Assembly: GCA_903842455.1 (NCBI GenBank)
Contig: CAIMLX010000179.1
Location: 1-53,306, forward strand
Reading direction: 5' to 3'
DNA length: 53,306 nucleotides
From: an uncultured Hyphomicrobiales bacterium
Lineage (GTDB): Bacteria > Pseudomonadota > Alphaproteobacteria > Rhizobiales > Devosiaceae
Part shown: positions 33,345-42,557 of the stretch, piece by piece
How positions within the stretch are numbered: position 1 is the stretch's first letter
Layout: each line of letters begins with the position of its first letter
The notes under the pieces: generated by a model
Told to the model about the DNA's origin: nothing
Database searches by the model: none
The model's input: only the letters and a program-made list of their open reading frames with translations
Program-made: the position numbers and the translations under genes

Positions 33345-34685
33345 TCATGCGCGCGATGGTCCGTCGCCACGCTTGCGCACGCTTTCGAGCGGCGTCACGG
33401 TCGCGTCGGTGGCGGTCTCGCGCTCCGCCGGTGTCGGTTCGGTCCCGGGAGTCAGTGCCGTCTCGGCAGCCTGCAACTCTTCCTGGCTCGGCTGAGGACC
33501 GGCAGCCATCTGGCGGTAGAGCGCCATGGCCCGCAGCATTTCGGCGGCGCTCATGGTTTCGGCCATCTCCAGCGAGCCGCTCTCACGCCGCATCGCGTCG
33601 TTGACGATCATCAGCACCAGCACCAGCACCACTGGCAGCAGGTCGATGGAGATCGCACCTGCCCAGGACGGGATGAAGTCGCTCCAGTAGCGCAGCACGG
33701 CATCGGCCGAACTCAGTGCAGTGAAGCGCCGCGGCTCGACCTTTGGCTCGGCGAGGATCTCGTCCGCCGCCTGACTCAGCGCCGCCGACTGCGACTCGAC
33801 CGAGATGCGCACATTACCCATCACCTGGTCCTGCCGGCTGACGAGGCCGGCATCGCCGCCGTCGGCCACCGGGGCGATGAAACCGAGCGACAGGTCCTGC
33901 GCGGCGCGCTTTACCGAGGGGGCGACGCCGGTCTCCTGCAGTGCGGCGATCACTGCGTTGAGTTCCACCACTTCGGCGGCGAACTGATCAGCGCGCGGCG
34001 CCACTTCGCCGGGAGCGGACACAAGTTCACGCATTCTGGCGAGGTGCTCGGACCCCTGGGTGAACAGTGCCTGCACCTCGTCGCGGGACGAGGAGATCGA
34101 GTTGCCGAGCTCTGCCATCTGCGCCGCCATCTGCGTCAGTAACTGCACGACCGAGCCAGAACCCGTCGTGCCGGTCAGGGCGCCGGACGAGCGTTCGTCC
34201 TCGGCCAGCCGGCTGAAACGCTCGGCAGCGCGTTGCACGTCGGGCAGCAGCGACTGGGCGGCGAGGCCGTTGCCATGCGCCGCGTCGAGATCGGCGACAT
34301 ACCCCTCGAGCGTCACCGCGAGGTGCTGCTCGGTCGCTGCCGAGCCCGCCAGCGCCGCCGCGTTCAGCCAGCTCGACATGGCGATGATCATCACGCAGCC
34401 GAAGGCCATGGTGACGAACAGCGCCGCCCGCTGCGTACCCGAAATCACCAGCGGCACGAAGCGGAGCATGAAGCTCCAGAATGCGTAGATCGCGACCGAC
34501 ACGGCGGCCGAATAGATGATGGCAGCGAAGAACACGAAGGTCGCCGAGCCATCGAGGATGCCGCGCACCCCCAGGTAGGTGTAGACACCAGACGCCAGCG
34601 CCAGCACCGCCAGCGCAAACCGGGTCATCGTCTCGACGCCCCGGATGGTTTCCTGCAGCCGCGCCGCGTTGTGCTTTCCAAGCAT
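33345..34685 (-). CDS. Large membrane protein of unknown function, partner of the ClpP-like protease
   Basis: 446 residues from the ATG at 34685. Three N-terminal membrane helices (in LALASGVYTYLGVRGI, FFAAIIYSAAVSVAIYAFWS and LFVTMAFGCVMIIAMSSWLN), about 200 residues of mainly helical extracytoplasmic sequence (AQMAELGNSISSSRDEVQAL), a fourth helix near SIDLLPVVLVLVLMIVNDAM, then a charged cytoplasmic tail. The shape resembles chemoreceptor-like or bundle-forming membrane proteins, but no MCP signalling or enzymatic motif is present. First gene of a two-gene operon with the protease. Confidence 0.75.
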   Translation of the reverse strand: MLGKHNAARLQETIRGVETMTRFALAVLALASGVYTYLGVRGILDGSATFVFFAAIIYSAAVSVAIYAFWSFMLRFVPLVISGTQRAALFVTMAFGCVMIIAMSSWLNAAALAGSAATEQHLAVTLEGYVADLDAAHGNGLAAQSLLPDVQRAAERFSRLAEDERSSGALTGTTGSGSVVQLLTQMAAQMAELGNSISSSRDEVQALFTQGSEHLARMRELVSAPGEVAPRADQFAAEVVELNAVIAALQETGVAPSVKRAAQDLSLGFIAPVADGGDAGLVSRQDQVMGNVRISVESQSAALSQAADEILAEPKVEPRRFTALSSADAVLRYWSDFIPSWAGAISIDLLPVVLVLVLMIVNDAMRRESGSLEMAETMSAAEMLRAMALYRQMAAGPQPSQEELQAAETALTPGTEPTPAERETATDATVTPLESVRKRGDGPSRA

Positions 34686-34746
34686 GAACTCATCGTCCCC
34701 TGTTAAGCTGAGCTTAACCCAAGGATCGCGGCGCAAAAGCGGCGGT

Positions 34747-35460
34747 TCAGTCTCCTACGGCCACGTCCAACGAGAGCGTGATCATCTCGCGCAGCGAACT
34801 CTGCCGCTCGTCGGCTGAAAGCTCGGCATGGGTGATGAGGCAATCGGTCATGGTGCAGATGGCGAGCGCCTTTCGCTCGAAGCGCGCGGCGAGCGTGTAG
34901 AGCGCCGCAGCTTCCATCTCGACCCCGAGGATGCCGTGCGCCGGCAGGCGGCCATAGCCGGCAAGGCCGGGCTCGATGTGGTAGAAGATGTCCGACGAGA
35001 GCATGTTGCCCACATGGTAGCGCATGCCGGCCTTTTCGGCGCGCTCGACGCTGTCGCGCAAGAGGCCGAAATCGGCGATCGGGGCAAAGTTGAACGGCGC
35101 GAATGCGTCGCGCACGATGGCGCTGTCGGTGGTGGCGCCCTGGGCGATGATCAGGTCGCGCACTTTCACCTTGGCGTTGAGCCCCCCGGCGGTGCCGACG
35201 CGGATCAGTTTCTGCACGCCATAGACGTTGATCAGTTCATGCACATAGATCGACAGCGAGGCCTGGCCCATGCCGGTCGCCTGCACCGAAACCGGCTTGC
35301 CCTTCCAGGTGCCGGTGAAGCCGAGGCAGTTGCGCACCGAGTTCACCTGGCGCGCGTCCTCGAAGAAATTTTCGGCGATCCATTTAGCGCGCAGCGGGTC
35401 GCCGGGCAGCAGCACGGCTTCGGCATAGTCGCCGGGCTTTGCGTGGTTATGCGGGGTCAT
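34747..35460 (-). CDS. deoD: DeoD-type purine nucleoside phosphorylase
   Basis: 237 residues, the length of hexameric DeoD, from the ATG at 35460. Phosphate/ribose-site blocks VLLPGDPLRAKWIAENFF, LIRVGTAGGLNAKVKVRDLI and GVEMEAAALYTLAARFERKA are intact. It phosphorolyses purine (deoxy)nucleosides to base and (deoxy)ribose-1-phosphate in salvage. Divergent from argC. Confidence 0.96.
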   Translation of the reverse strand: MTPHNHAKPGDYAEAVLLPGDPLRAKWIAENFFEDARQVNSVRNCLGFTGTWKGKPVSVQATGMGQASLSIYVHELINVYGVQKLIRVGTAGGLNAKVKVRDLIIAQGATTDSAIVRDAFAPFNFAPIADFGLLRDSVERAEKAGMRYHVGNMLSSDIFYHIEPGLAGYGRLPAHGILGVEMEAAALYTLAARFERKALAICTMTDCLITHAELSADERQSSLREMITLSLDVAVGD

Positions 35461-35537
35461 GGGCAGCCTCCTGTTTTGCTCAAGGCGTAGCGGCAGGCGC
35501 CGCGCCGGGCAAGCCGCCTCGACAACCCGATTTTGTT

Positions 35538-35565
35538 TTGCAGGCGGCCGCGCAACTCCTATATG
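35538..35565 (+). promoter_or_regulatory. Candidate sigma-70 promoter of argC
   Basis: TTGCAG (35538-35543) and TATATG (35560-35565) are separated by 16 nt, ending 39 nt upstream of the argC ATG. Confidence 0.45.
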
Positions 35566-35604
35566 TGCGCCGCATTCAACTCCTCTACCTTGAGGGAGAC
35601 AGTC

Positions 35605-36555
35605 ATGGTCGCGAAGATCTTCATCGATGGCGAAGCCGGCACCACCGGGCTGCAGATCCGCGAGCGCCTCGAAGGCCGCCGCGACCTCGAGATCATCTCG
35701 ATCGCCCACGACAAGCGCAAGGATCAGGACGAGCGGAAGCGCCTGCTCAACCTCGCCGATGTCGCCATCCTGTGCCTGCCCGACGACGCGGCGAAGGAAA
35801 GCGTGTCGCTGATCGAGAACGACACCACTCGTGTCATCGATGCCTCGACGGCCTACCGGGTCGCCGAAGGCTGGGCGTATGGCTTTGCCGAAATGGACAA
35901 GGCGCAGCCGGGCAAGATCGCCGCGGCTAAGCGCGTTTCCAATCCCGGCTGCTACCCGCAGGGCCCGATCGCCACCGTCCGGCCGCTGATCGAGGCGGGC
36001 CTGCTGCCGGCCAATTTCCCGATCACCGTCAACGCCGTCTCCGGCTATTCGGGTGGCGGGCGGCAGATGATCGAGGCGTACGAGGGCGAGGGTACAGTCC
36101 AGAGCCGTTACGCCCCCTATGCGCTCGGCTTCAACCACAAGCACCTGCCGGAAATGCGTACCTACGCCAAACTGGCGCATGATCCGCTGTTCCAGCCGGC
36201 GGTGATCAACGTCAGGCAGGGTATGGCGACCTATGTGCCGCTGCAACTGTGGAGCCTCGACAAGGTGCCCACCGGGGCTCAGCTGCACGAGGCGATCCGC
36301 GCGCATTTCGCCGCGATCCCCAACAGCGCCGTCGAAGTCGCGCCGCTCGAAGCGCTCGAGAAGTCGCCGGAGCTCGACCCGACCGTCTATAACGACACCA
36401 ACCGGATGAAGCTGCACGTGTTCGCCAACGACAAGCGCGCGCAGGCCCTGCTGGTCGCCGTCTACGACAACCTCGGCAAGGGTGCCTCGGGCGCAGCGGT
36501 GCAGAACCTCAACCTGATGCTGGGGCTGGAGTCGAAAGACAGCCTCGCAGCCTGA
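35605..36555 (+). CDS. argC: ArgC, N-acetyl-gamma-glutamyl-phosphate reductase (type 2)
   Basis: 316 residues from the ATG at 35605, with the short type-2 ArgC architecture: [20 protein letters not shown], catalytic Cys116 in SNPGCYPQG and [15 protein letters not shown]. Catalyses the NADPH-dependent third step of arginine synthesis. An upstream in-frame ATG at 35533 overlaps the promoter and is rejected. No other arg gene is adjacent. Confidence 0.96.
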   Translation: MVAKIFIDGEAGTTGLQIRERLEGRRDLEIISIAHDKRKDQDERKRLLNLADVAILCLPDDAAKESVSLIENDTTRVIDASTAYRVAEGWAYGFAEMDKAQPGKIAAAKRVSNPGCYPQGPIATVRPLIEAGLLPANFPITVNAVSGYSGGGRQMIEAYEGEGTVQSRYAPYALGFNHKHLPEMRTYAKLAHDPLFQPAVINVRQGMATYVPLQLWSLDKVPTGAQLHEAIRAHFAAIPNSAVEVAPLEALEKSPELDPTVYNDTNRMKLHVFANDKRAQALLVAVYDNLGKGASGAAVQNLNLMLGLESKDSLAA

Positions 36556-36631
36556 GCGTACGCCTCACGTTCGGCTTGACCGCGGCCGTCGCCTTGCGTC
36601 ATTACACCGGCACCTGAAGGGGGTATCTGCG

Positions 36632-37237
36632 ATGGACAAGTTCACTAACCTCACCGGCGTTGCCGCGTCGTTGCCGATCATCAACATCGACACCGACATG
36701 ATCATTCCCAAGCAGTACCTGAAGACGATCAAGCGGACCGGGCTCGGCACCGCGCTTTTTTCGGAGATGCGCTACAACGAGGACGGCACCGAGAACCCGG
36801 ATTTCGTGCTGAACAAGCCGGCCTACCGGAATGCGAAGATCATCGTTGCGGGTGACAATTTCGGCTGCGGCTCATCGCGGGAACATGCGCCGTGGGCGCT
36901 GCTGGACTTCGGCATCCGCTGCGTGATCTCGACCGGATTCGCCGATATTTTCTACAATAACTGCTTCAAGAACGGCATCCTGCCGATCGTCGTCACCCCC
37001 GAACAGCTAGCGCTGCTGCAGGACGATGCCGAGCGCGGCTCCAACGCCACGCTGACCGTCGACCTGCAGGCGCAGACGATCTCGGGCCCCGATGGCGGCA
37101 CCGTGCATTTCGACATCGACCCGTCGCGCAAGCAGATCCTGCTCGAAGGGCTCGACGACATTGCCGGCACGCTGAAGTCAGACCCGGCGATCACCGGTTT
37201 CGAAGGCAAGATGGCGCAGAACCGCCCCTGGCTCTGA
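36632..37237 (+). CDS. leuD: LeuD, 3-isopropylmalate dehydratase small subunit
   Basis: 201 residues with the swivel-domain blocks [20 protein letters not shown] and [20 protein letters not shown]. Partner of LeuC (28309-29712). Followed 7 nt later by a RidA-family gene and, 0.9 kb further, by leuB. Confidence 0.97.
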   Translation: MDKFTNLTGVAASLPIINIDTDMIIPKQYLKTIKRTGLGTALFSEMRYNEDGTENPDFVLNKPAYRNAKIIVAGDNFGCGSSREHAPWALLDFGIRCVISTGFADIFYNNCFKNGILPIVVTPEQLALLQDDAERGSNATLTVDLQAQTISGPDGGTVHFDIDPSRKQILLEGLDDIAGTLKSDPAITGFEGKMAQNRPWL

Positions 37238-37244
37238 GGCCGTA

Positions 37245-37634
37245 ATGGTCCGCCACATCTCGTCGGGATCACCGTTCGAAGCCAGGATCGGCTATTCGCG
37301 CGCCGTGGTCGATGGCGACATGGTCTATGTCTCCGGCACCACCGGCTATGACTACGCGACGATGACCATGCCCGAGGATGCCGCGGCGCAGGCGCGCAAC
37401 GCGCTCGGCACCATCGCCCGCGCGCTCGAGGAAGCCGGCGCCTCGCTCAGGGACACGCTGCGGGTCCGCTACTACATCACCGACATGGCCTGGTATGACG
37501 CGCTGGTCGGAGTGGCCGGCGAGACCTTCGGCGACATCCGGCCGGCCGCCACCATGGTGGTATGCGGGCTGACGACGCCCGAGATGAAACTCGAAATCGA
37601 AGTCACCGCCCGGATTGGAGCGGGCGGCGACTGA
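37245..37634 (+). CDS. RidA/YjgF-family protein
   Basis: 129 residues starting MVRHISSGSPFEARIGYSRA, with the Rid barrel blocks YVSGTTGYDYATMTMPEDAA and VRYYITDMAWYDALVGVAGE. The Arg of canonical RidA imine deaminases near the C-terminus is not clearly conserved, so it may belong to a Rid subfamily with other activity. In leucine gene context it may remove reactive enamine/imine intermediates; that is inference. Confidence 0.88.
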   Translation: MVRHISSGSPFEARIGYSRAVVDGDMVYVSGTTGYDYATMTMPEDAAAQARNALGTIARALEEAGASLRDTLRVRYYITDMAWYDALVGVAGETFGDIRPAATMVVCGLTTPEMKLEIEVTARIGAGGD

Positions 37635-37639
37635 AGCAG

Positions 37640-37661
37640 GGGGCTGCTTTCGCGGAGCCCC
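37640..37661. terminator. Candidate bidirectional terminator
   Basis: GGGGCT (37640-37645) pairs with AGCCCC (37656-37661) around a 10-nt loop, placed between the convergent ridA-like gene and the small secreted protein. No long T-tract on either side. Confidence 0.4.
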
Positions 37662-37669
37662 GACGGGGT

Positions 37670-37900
37670 TCAGCGGCGGGCGGCGAAGCCCTGTAGGTGC
37701 TTCTGTACGAACGGCGTCGGGTGGATCTCGTCGCACTGGTCCATGCCGTTCTCGGCACAGCTCTGGGCGTGGTTGCCCTTGTTGCACGACGCGATGACGC
37801 GGTCATAGCACTTGGCGAGGTCGCCGGCCGCCGCCTGTGCCTGGGCGATGCCGAGGGCGGAAAGACCGGCGAAGGTCACCATGATGATCAGAGACTTCAT
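37670..37900 (-). CDS. Small secreted four-cysteine protein, 76 residues
   Basis: A signal peptide (MKSLIIMVTFAGLSALGIAQ, cleavage near AQA) is followed by a mature part of about 53 residues with four cysteines (CYDRVIASCNKGNHAQSC, then DQCDEIHP). Even cysteine number and export suggest two disulfides in the periplasm. I do not recognise the family. Monocistronic, between ridA-like and leuB. Confidence 0.65.
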   Translation of the reverse strand: MKSLIIMVTFAGLSALGIAQAQAAAGDLAKCYDRVIASCNKGNHAQSCAENGMDQCDEIHPTPFVQKHLQGFAARR

Positions 37901-38090
37901 TTTCAGTTCCTCGTGTTTGAAGCCGGCTCCCTGCCGGCGTTGTTGAGCTGTTTCTAGCGGCGACCGCTTGAAGCGCCCCTGAGCGCGGCATTCAGTGGAC
38001 GTTCACGCCTTTGGTGCGGCTGGACAGCGTGGCCGCCATGGCGCTATGCACCGGCTCGGACAACGGCACGAACAAGCGGAACCGCAGGAA

Positions 38091-39188
38091 ATGGCCCAGA
38101 AACTCTTCCTCCTCCCCGGCGACGGCATCGGCACCGAAATCATGGCGGAGGTCGGGAAGGTGGTCGCCTGGCTCAACAGCCAGGGCGAGACCGACTTCAC
38201 GCTCGATACCGGCCTCGTCGGCGGCTGCGCCTACGACAAGCATGGCGTCGCCATCTCCGAAGAGGACATGGCAAAGGCGAAAGCCGCCGATGCGGTGATC
38301 TTCGGCGCCGTCGGCGGTCCGAAGTGGGACAAGGTGCCCTACGAGCACCGCCCGGAAGCCGGGCTGCTCCGCCTCCGCAAGGATCTCGGCCTGTTCGCCA
38401 ACCTGCGGCCGGCCATATGCTACCCGGCGCTGGCCGATGCCTCCTCGCTGAAGCGCGAGCTGATCGAGGGCCTCGACATTCTGATCGTCCGCGAGCTGAC
38501 GGGCGGCGTGTATTTCGGCGAGCCCAAGGAAATCACCGATCTCGGCGACGGGCAGAAGCGCGCCGTCGATACCCAGGTCTACGAGACCTACGAGATCGAC
38601 CGCATCGTCCGTGTCGCCTTCGACCTAGCCCGCACCCGCTCCAACAAGGTGCACTCGGCCGACAAGAAGAACGTCATGAAGTCGGGCGTGCTGTGGGACG
38701 AAGTCGCCCACGCCGTCGCCAAGGACTATGCGGACGTCGAATTCCACCACATCCTTGCCGACAACGCGGCGATGCAGCTGGTGCGCAATCCCAAGCAGTT
38801 CGACGTGATGGTGACCGATAACCTGTTTGGCGACATCCTGTCGGACGCGGCGGCGATGCTTACCGGTTCGCTCGGCATGCTGCCCTCGGCCTCGCTCGGC
38901 GCGCCAGACCCGGTCACCGGCAAGCGCAAGGCGCTGTACGAGCCCGTACACGGCTCGGCTCCCGACATTGCCGGCAAGGGCATCGCCAACCCGATCGCCA
39001 TGCTGGCTAGCTTCGCCATGGCGCTGCGCTACTCATTCAACATGGTGGTGCTGGCCGACCGGCTCGAAGCCGCCATCTCCGGCGTGCTGGCAGATGGCCT
39101 CCGCACCGGCGACATCGCGCAGCAGAACCGCCGCACCGTCGGTACCGAGGAAATGGGCGCCGCCATCCTGAAGCGCCTGCAGGCCTGA
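38091..39188 (+). CDS. leuB: LeuB, 3-isopropylmalate dehydrogenase
   Basis: 365 residues from the ATG at 38091 (MAQKLFLLPGDGIGTEIMAE). Substrate and metal sites ANLRPAICYPAL, RELTGGVYFGEPKEI and DNLFGDILSDAAAMLTGSLG, with NAD motif EPVHGSAPDIAGKGIANPIA. Third enzyme-coding leu gene of the window. The AGGAA directly before the ATG is unusually close, so an upstream in-frame start (ATG 38046) cannot be fully excluded, but it adds non-homologous sequence. Confidence 0.95.
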   Translation: MAQKLFLLPGDGIGTEIMAEVGKVVAWLNSQGETDFTLDTGLVGGCAYDKHGVAISEEDMAKAKAADAVIFGAVGGPKWDKVPYEHRPEAGLLRLRKDLGLFANLRPAICYPALADASSLKRELIEGLDILIVRELTGGVYFGEPKEITDLGDGQKRAVDTQVYETYEIDRIVRVAFDLARTRSNKVHSADKKNVMKSGVLWDEVAHAVAKDYADVEFHHILADNAAMQLVRNPKQFDVMVTDNLFGDILSDAAAMLTGSLGMLPSASLGAPDPVTGKRKALYEPVHGSAPDIAGKGIANPIAMLASFAMALRYSFNMVVLADRLEAAISGVLADGLRTGDIAQQNRRTVGTEEMGAAILKRLQA

Positions 39189-39255
39189 GCCTGCTGCCGC
39201 CGCAGCTTTTGTTGGTCCGCGTCTTGCCAAACCTAGTGCACTTCCGCACGCTGGC

Positions 39256-41442
39256 TTGGCGGAGGACCGGCAGATTTTTCAGCGTGCGCTTGCTATTGTC
39301 GTTTGCGGCTTCCTCTGCGGGCTGATGTCGGTGGCATTGGCGCTGGGCAATACCGCCTTGCTCGCCCGTGGCGAACTGCTGCCGCTGCTCACCCCCATCG
39401 GCAGCGCGATACTGTTCGCCTCCGCGATCCTGCCGATTGCCGGCTCGCTGCTTAGCACCATGGCCGGGCAGGTAACCACCACGCAGGAAATCGCCGTCGT
39501 GGCGCTCGCTGCCGTCACCGGCGCGACCGTCGCCGCCTTGGGCGCCGACCCAGCCGCGCTGCTGCCCACCATTCTGGTCACCGTCGGCCTGACAACAACA
39601 CTATCGGGCGCGACCATGTTCGCGCTCGGCGCGTTCCGGCTGGGCCGCATCACGCGCTACGTGCCGTATCCGGTGTTCGCCGGTTTTCTCGCCATCACCG
39701 GCTGGTACCTCATCACCGGCGGCATGGAGACCATCATCGGCGGGCACCTGGGGCTCCACCGGCTGCCCGAATTGGCCGACCCCAACACGTCGCTGAAGGT
39801 CGGTCTCGCCTTTGGTTTCGTGGCGGTCGTCGTGCTCGCCAACTGGCGCTGGCGATCCGGCGTTGCCCTGCCGGTCGCAGCGCTCGTTGCCATCGTCGTC
39901 TTCAACGTCGTCACCGCCGCGGCGGGACTATCGCAGCCTGAGCTGGAAGCGTTGGGATGGCTGGCGGTCGTTCCGCCCACTGGCCTCGGCTGGCCTCCGG
40001 TCGGCATCGACCAGCTTGCTGTGGTCGACTGGACCGCCGTCGGCGCAGGACTGGTGTTTGCGCCGTTCGCGGTGATCATCACCACTGCCGGTGCGATGAT
40101 GAATGTCAGCGGCATCGAACTCGACACGCGCTCCGACGTCGACCTCAATCTCGAACTGCGTTCGATGGGCACCGGCAACATCCTCGCTGGACTGGTCGGC
40201 GGTATCCCAGGGTTTCCGGCCGTCTCAACGTCGTTGCTTGCCGAGCGGCTCGGTGCATGGCACCGGGCTACCGGCGTCATTGCCGGCCTTGTGGCGTTCG
40301 CCGCGCTGGTCTTCGCGCCGCTGATCTTCTCGCGCGTGCCGGTGCCTATGTTGGGGGCGCTACTGCTCTGGATCGGGGTGTCTCTCACCATGGACTGGCT
40401 GCTGCGCCCCGTCAGCACTATGCGCCGCTCCGAATACGCCATCATCCTCGTCATCCTTGGCGTCAGCATCGCCGCCGGATTGCCGGCCGGCATCGGTATT
40501 GGGCTGCTGGCGGCGCTGGTGCTGTTCGCGGTCGAGTATGCCCGCGTCGACGGCGTCCGCTTCATTGCCTCGGGCCGCGACTATCATTCCCGCGCAGTGA
40601 CCCAGCAGCGGCGATCAGAGCTGGCCGGACTTGGCGACGCGATCGCCGTCATCAAACTCGCCGGCTTTATCTTCTTCGGCACGTCCGACCGCATCGTGCA
40701 GCGCATCGTCGCCCAATCGAGGACCGCGGACGGCGACAAGTGGTACGCCATCGTCGACTTCAGTCGCGTCACCGGTTTCGATTCATCGACCGTGCTGAGC
40801 TTTGAGCGGCTGCGCCGGGTCGCCGAGCGCGACGGCTTTCGCGTCGTGTTCGCCAGCCTCGGACCACTAGCCGATCGCCTCAGCGATGGCGGGCTTGATA
40901 TCCGAAGCGCCCCGTTGCATTTCGCCGACGATCTTGAGGCCGCGCTCCGCTGGGCCGAAAACGACCTGATCGGCGCCGCCGAGGAGGTGAGGACGGAAAT
41001 TGTACCGGCCGCGACGTCTCTGGGCGAGTTGCTCTGCGACCGCGTCCTGGCCGACGCCATGTTGCCTTACCTGGAGCGGCACGAATACCGCGCCGGCGAG
41101 CGGCTGATCCTGCAGGGAACGGAGGCCAACGATATCTTGGTCGTCGAGGCCGGCAGCGGCGAAGTCATGCTCGAGGCGCGGGATGGCTCGCCTGTTGTGG
41201 TGCTGATGGGATTCGCGTCTGGCACCATCCTGGGTGAGGTCGCATTTTATGGCCACGAGCCTCGGTCGGCTTCGGTACTGGCTAGGACCGACGTGGTCGC
41301 GTTCAAGCTGAGCCGTGACGCGCTGGCGCGCATCGAGCGTGACCGCCCCGAGGCGGCGTCGGCGTTCCACCGCGCCCTCGCCCGGGTTCTGGCGCAGAGG
41401 CTGCAAAGCGCCAACCGGCTGATCAACGTGCTCGCCGGCTGA
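39256..41442 (+). CDS. SulP-family transporter fused to STAS and cyclic-nucleotide-binding domains
   Basis: 728 residues with a TTG start. About 10-14 membrane helices (residues 8-440) form a SulP anion transporter core (GRITRYVPYPVFAGFLAITG, GGIPGFPAVSTSLLAERLGA); a STAS domain follows (about 455-565, WYAIVDFSRVTGFDSSTVLS), then a Crp-type cNMP domain (about 590-715) whose phosphate-binding cassette keeps Glu661 and Arg670 (LGEVAFYGHEPRSASVLA). Probably an inner-membrane sulfate, bicarbonate or dicarboxylate transporter gated by a cyclic nucleotide; the substrate cannot be read from sequence. Confidence 0.88.
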   Translation: MAEDRQIFQRALAIVVCGFLCGLMSVALALGNTALLARGELLPLLTPIGSAILFASAILPIAGSLLSTMAGQVTTTQEIAVVALAAVTGATVAALGADPAALLPTILVTVGLTTTLSGATMFALGAFRLGRITRYVPYPVFAGFLAITGWYLITGGMETIIGGHLGLHRLPELADPNTSLKVGLAFGFVAVVVLANWRWRSGVALPVAALVAIVVFNVVTAAAGLSQPELEALGWLAVVPPTGLGWPPVGIDQLAVVDWTAVGAGLVFAPFAVIITTAGAMMNVSGIELDTRSDVDLNLELRSMGTGNILAGLVGGIPGFPAVSTSLLAERLGAWHRATGVIAGLVAFAALVFAPLIFSRVPVPMLGALLLWIGVSLTMDWLLRPVSTMRRSEYAIILVILGVSIAAGLPAGIGIGLLAALVLFAVEYARVDGVRFIASGRDYHSRAVTQQRRSELAGLGDAIAVIKLAGFIFFGTSDRIVQRIVAQSRTADGDKWYAIVDFSRVTGFDSSTVLSFERLRRVAERDGFRVVFASLGPLADRLSDGGLDIRSAPLHFADDLEAALRWAENDLIGAAEEVRTEIVPAATSLGELLCDRVLADAMLPYLERHEYRAGERLILQGTEANDILVVEAGSGEVMLEARDGSPVVVLMGFASGTILGEVAFYGHEPRSASVLARTDVVAFKLSRDALARIERDRPEAASAFHRALARVLAQRLQSANRLINVLAG

Positions 41443-41502
41443 CAGGTGGCGTTCGGCGTGGCAGGTGGCGCATTTTTGCTTTCCAACCTCTGAGGGCGCG
41501 GT

Positions 41503-42507
41503 TCAGGCGGCCTGAAGCCCGAACGCCTCGGCCAGCAGCCGGTAAGAACGCAGCCGCATGTCGTAGTCCCACGCGGTGGTGGTCACCATCACCTCGTCAG
41601 CGCCCGACTCGGCGACCTTTGCCTCGATCTCGCGCTTCACCGTCTCCGGCGATCCGACGATCCAGAGCTTGCTCTGGTTCTCGATGATCCGTCTCTGGTG
41701 GTCGGTATAGACATGCCGAGAGGCCTCTTCGGGCGACACCAGCTTGCGGATTTCGCCCGACATGAACAACGCCCACATCAGCTGCTGCGACTGCGCGAGG
41801 AACTGCGCCTCCTCGTCGGTCGGCGCCACCAGCGCCGACAGCGCGATGATCGCATGCGGCTTTGGAAACGCGTCGGTCGGGGTGTGCGCGGCGCGATAGG
41901 CGGCGAAGGCCGGTGCGGACGGCGTGGCGGAAAAATGCGCTGCGAACGAATAGCCGACGCCGAGCTGACCCGCCGCCTGCGCGCTCGCGCCCGATGAGCC
42001 GAGCAGCCAGATCGGCGGCAACGCCACCCGCTCCGGCGCTACCGTGACCGCCGCAAAGGGATGGTCGGGGGCGAAATTGCCTTCCTCGAAGGCGAGCATC
42101 TCGGCCAACTCCTGCGCGAAATACTCGCCGCCGACCGAACGCAGCGCCGACAGCGTCCGCCCATCACTGCCACCGGCCCGGCCGATACCGAGATCGATGC
42201 GGCCGGGGTTCAGCCCGTTGAGCGTGCGATACGTCTCGACCACGCGCAGCGGCACATGGTTGGGCAGCATGACGCCACCCGAGCCGACGCGGATGCGCTT
42301 GGTGTTGGCGGCGGAGGTGGCAATCAGCACCTCGGGCGAACTCGATGCGATCGACGGCATGCCGTGATGCTCGGCATACCAGACGCGAGTGTATCCCAGA
42401 TCATCGCCCAACCGGGCGAGGCGCGTGATCTGCTTCAGCGCATCAGGGGTGGAGGTGCCTTCCGACACCGGGGCGAGGTCGAGGATCGAAATGGGGAGGT
42501 TGGCCAT
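41503..42507 (-). CDS. Luciferase-like monooxygenase (LLM) family flavin oxidoreductase
   Basis: 334 residues starting MANLPISILDLAPVSEGTST. The TIM-barrel LLM signatures YTRVWYAEHHGMPSIASSSP, RIRVGSGGVMLPNHVPLRVV and RIDLGIGRAGGSDGRT are complete, typical of the FMN-dependent subgroup. Natural substrate unknown. The ABC exporter gene lies 50 nt upstream on the same strand and may be co-transcribed. Confidence 0.9.
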   Translation of the reverse strand: MANLPISILDLAPVSEGTSTPDALKQITRLARLGDDLGYTRVWYAEHHGMPSIASSSPEVLIATSAANTKRIRVGSGGVMLPNHVPLRVVETYRTLNGLNPGRIDLGIGRAGGSDGRTLSALRSVGGEYFAQELAEMLAFEEGNFAPDHPFAAVTVAPERVALPPIWLLGSSGASAQAAGQLGVGYSFAAHFSATPSAPAFAAYRAAHTPTDAFPKPHAIIALSALVAPTDEEAQFLAQSQQLMWALFMSGEIRKLVSPEEASRHVYTDHQRRIIENQSKLWIVGSPETVKREIEAKVAESGADEVMVTTTAWDYDMRLRSYRLLAEAFGLQAA

Positions 42508-42557
42508 AGGGCCTTATATCGGCATTTACCGATGGAATGGAAGGGAAGCGGGGCAGA

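Noticed and set aside
41443-41502. Direct repeat CAGGTGGCG after the SulP gene as an insertion scar
   Set aside because: Nine bases in GC-rich DNA, with nothing mobile between the copies.
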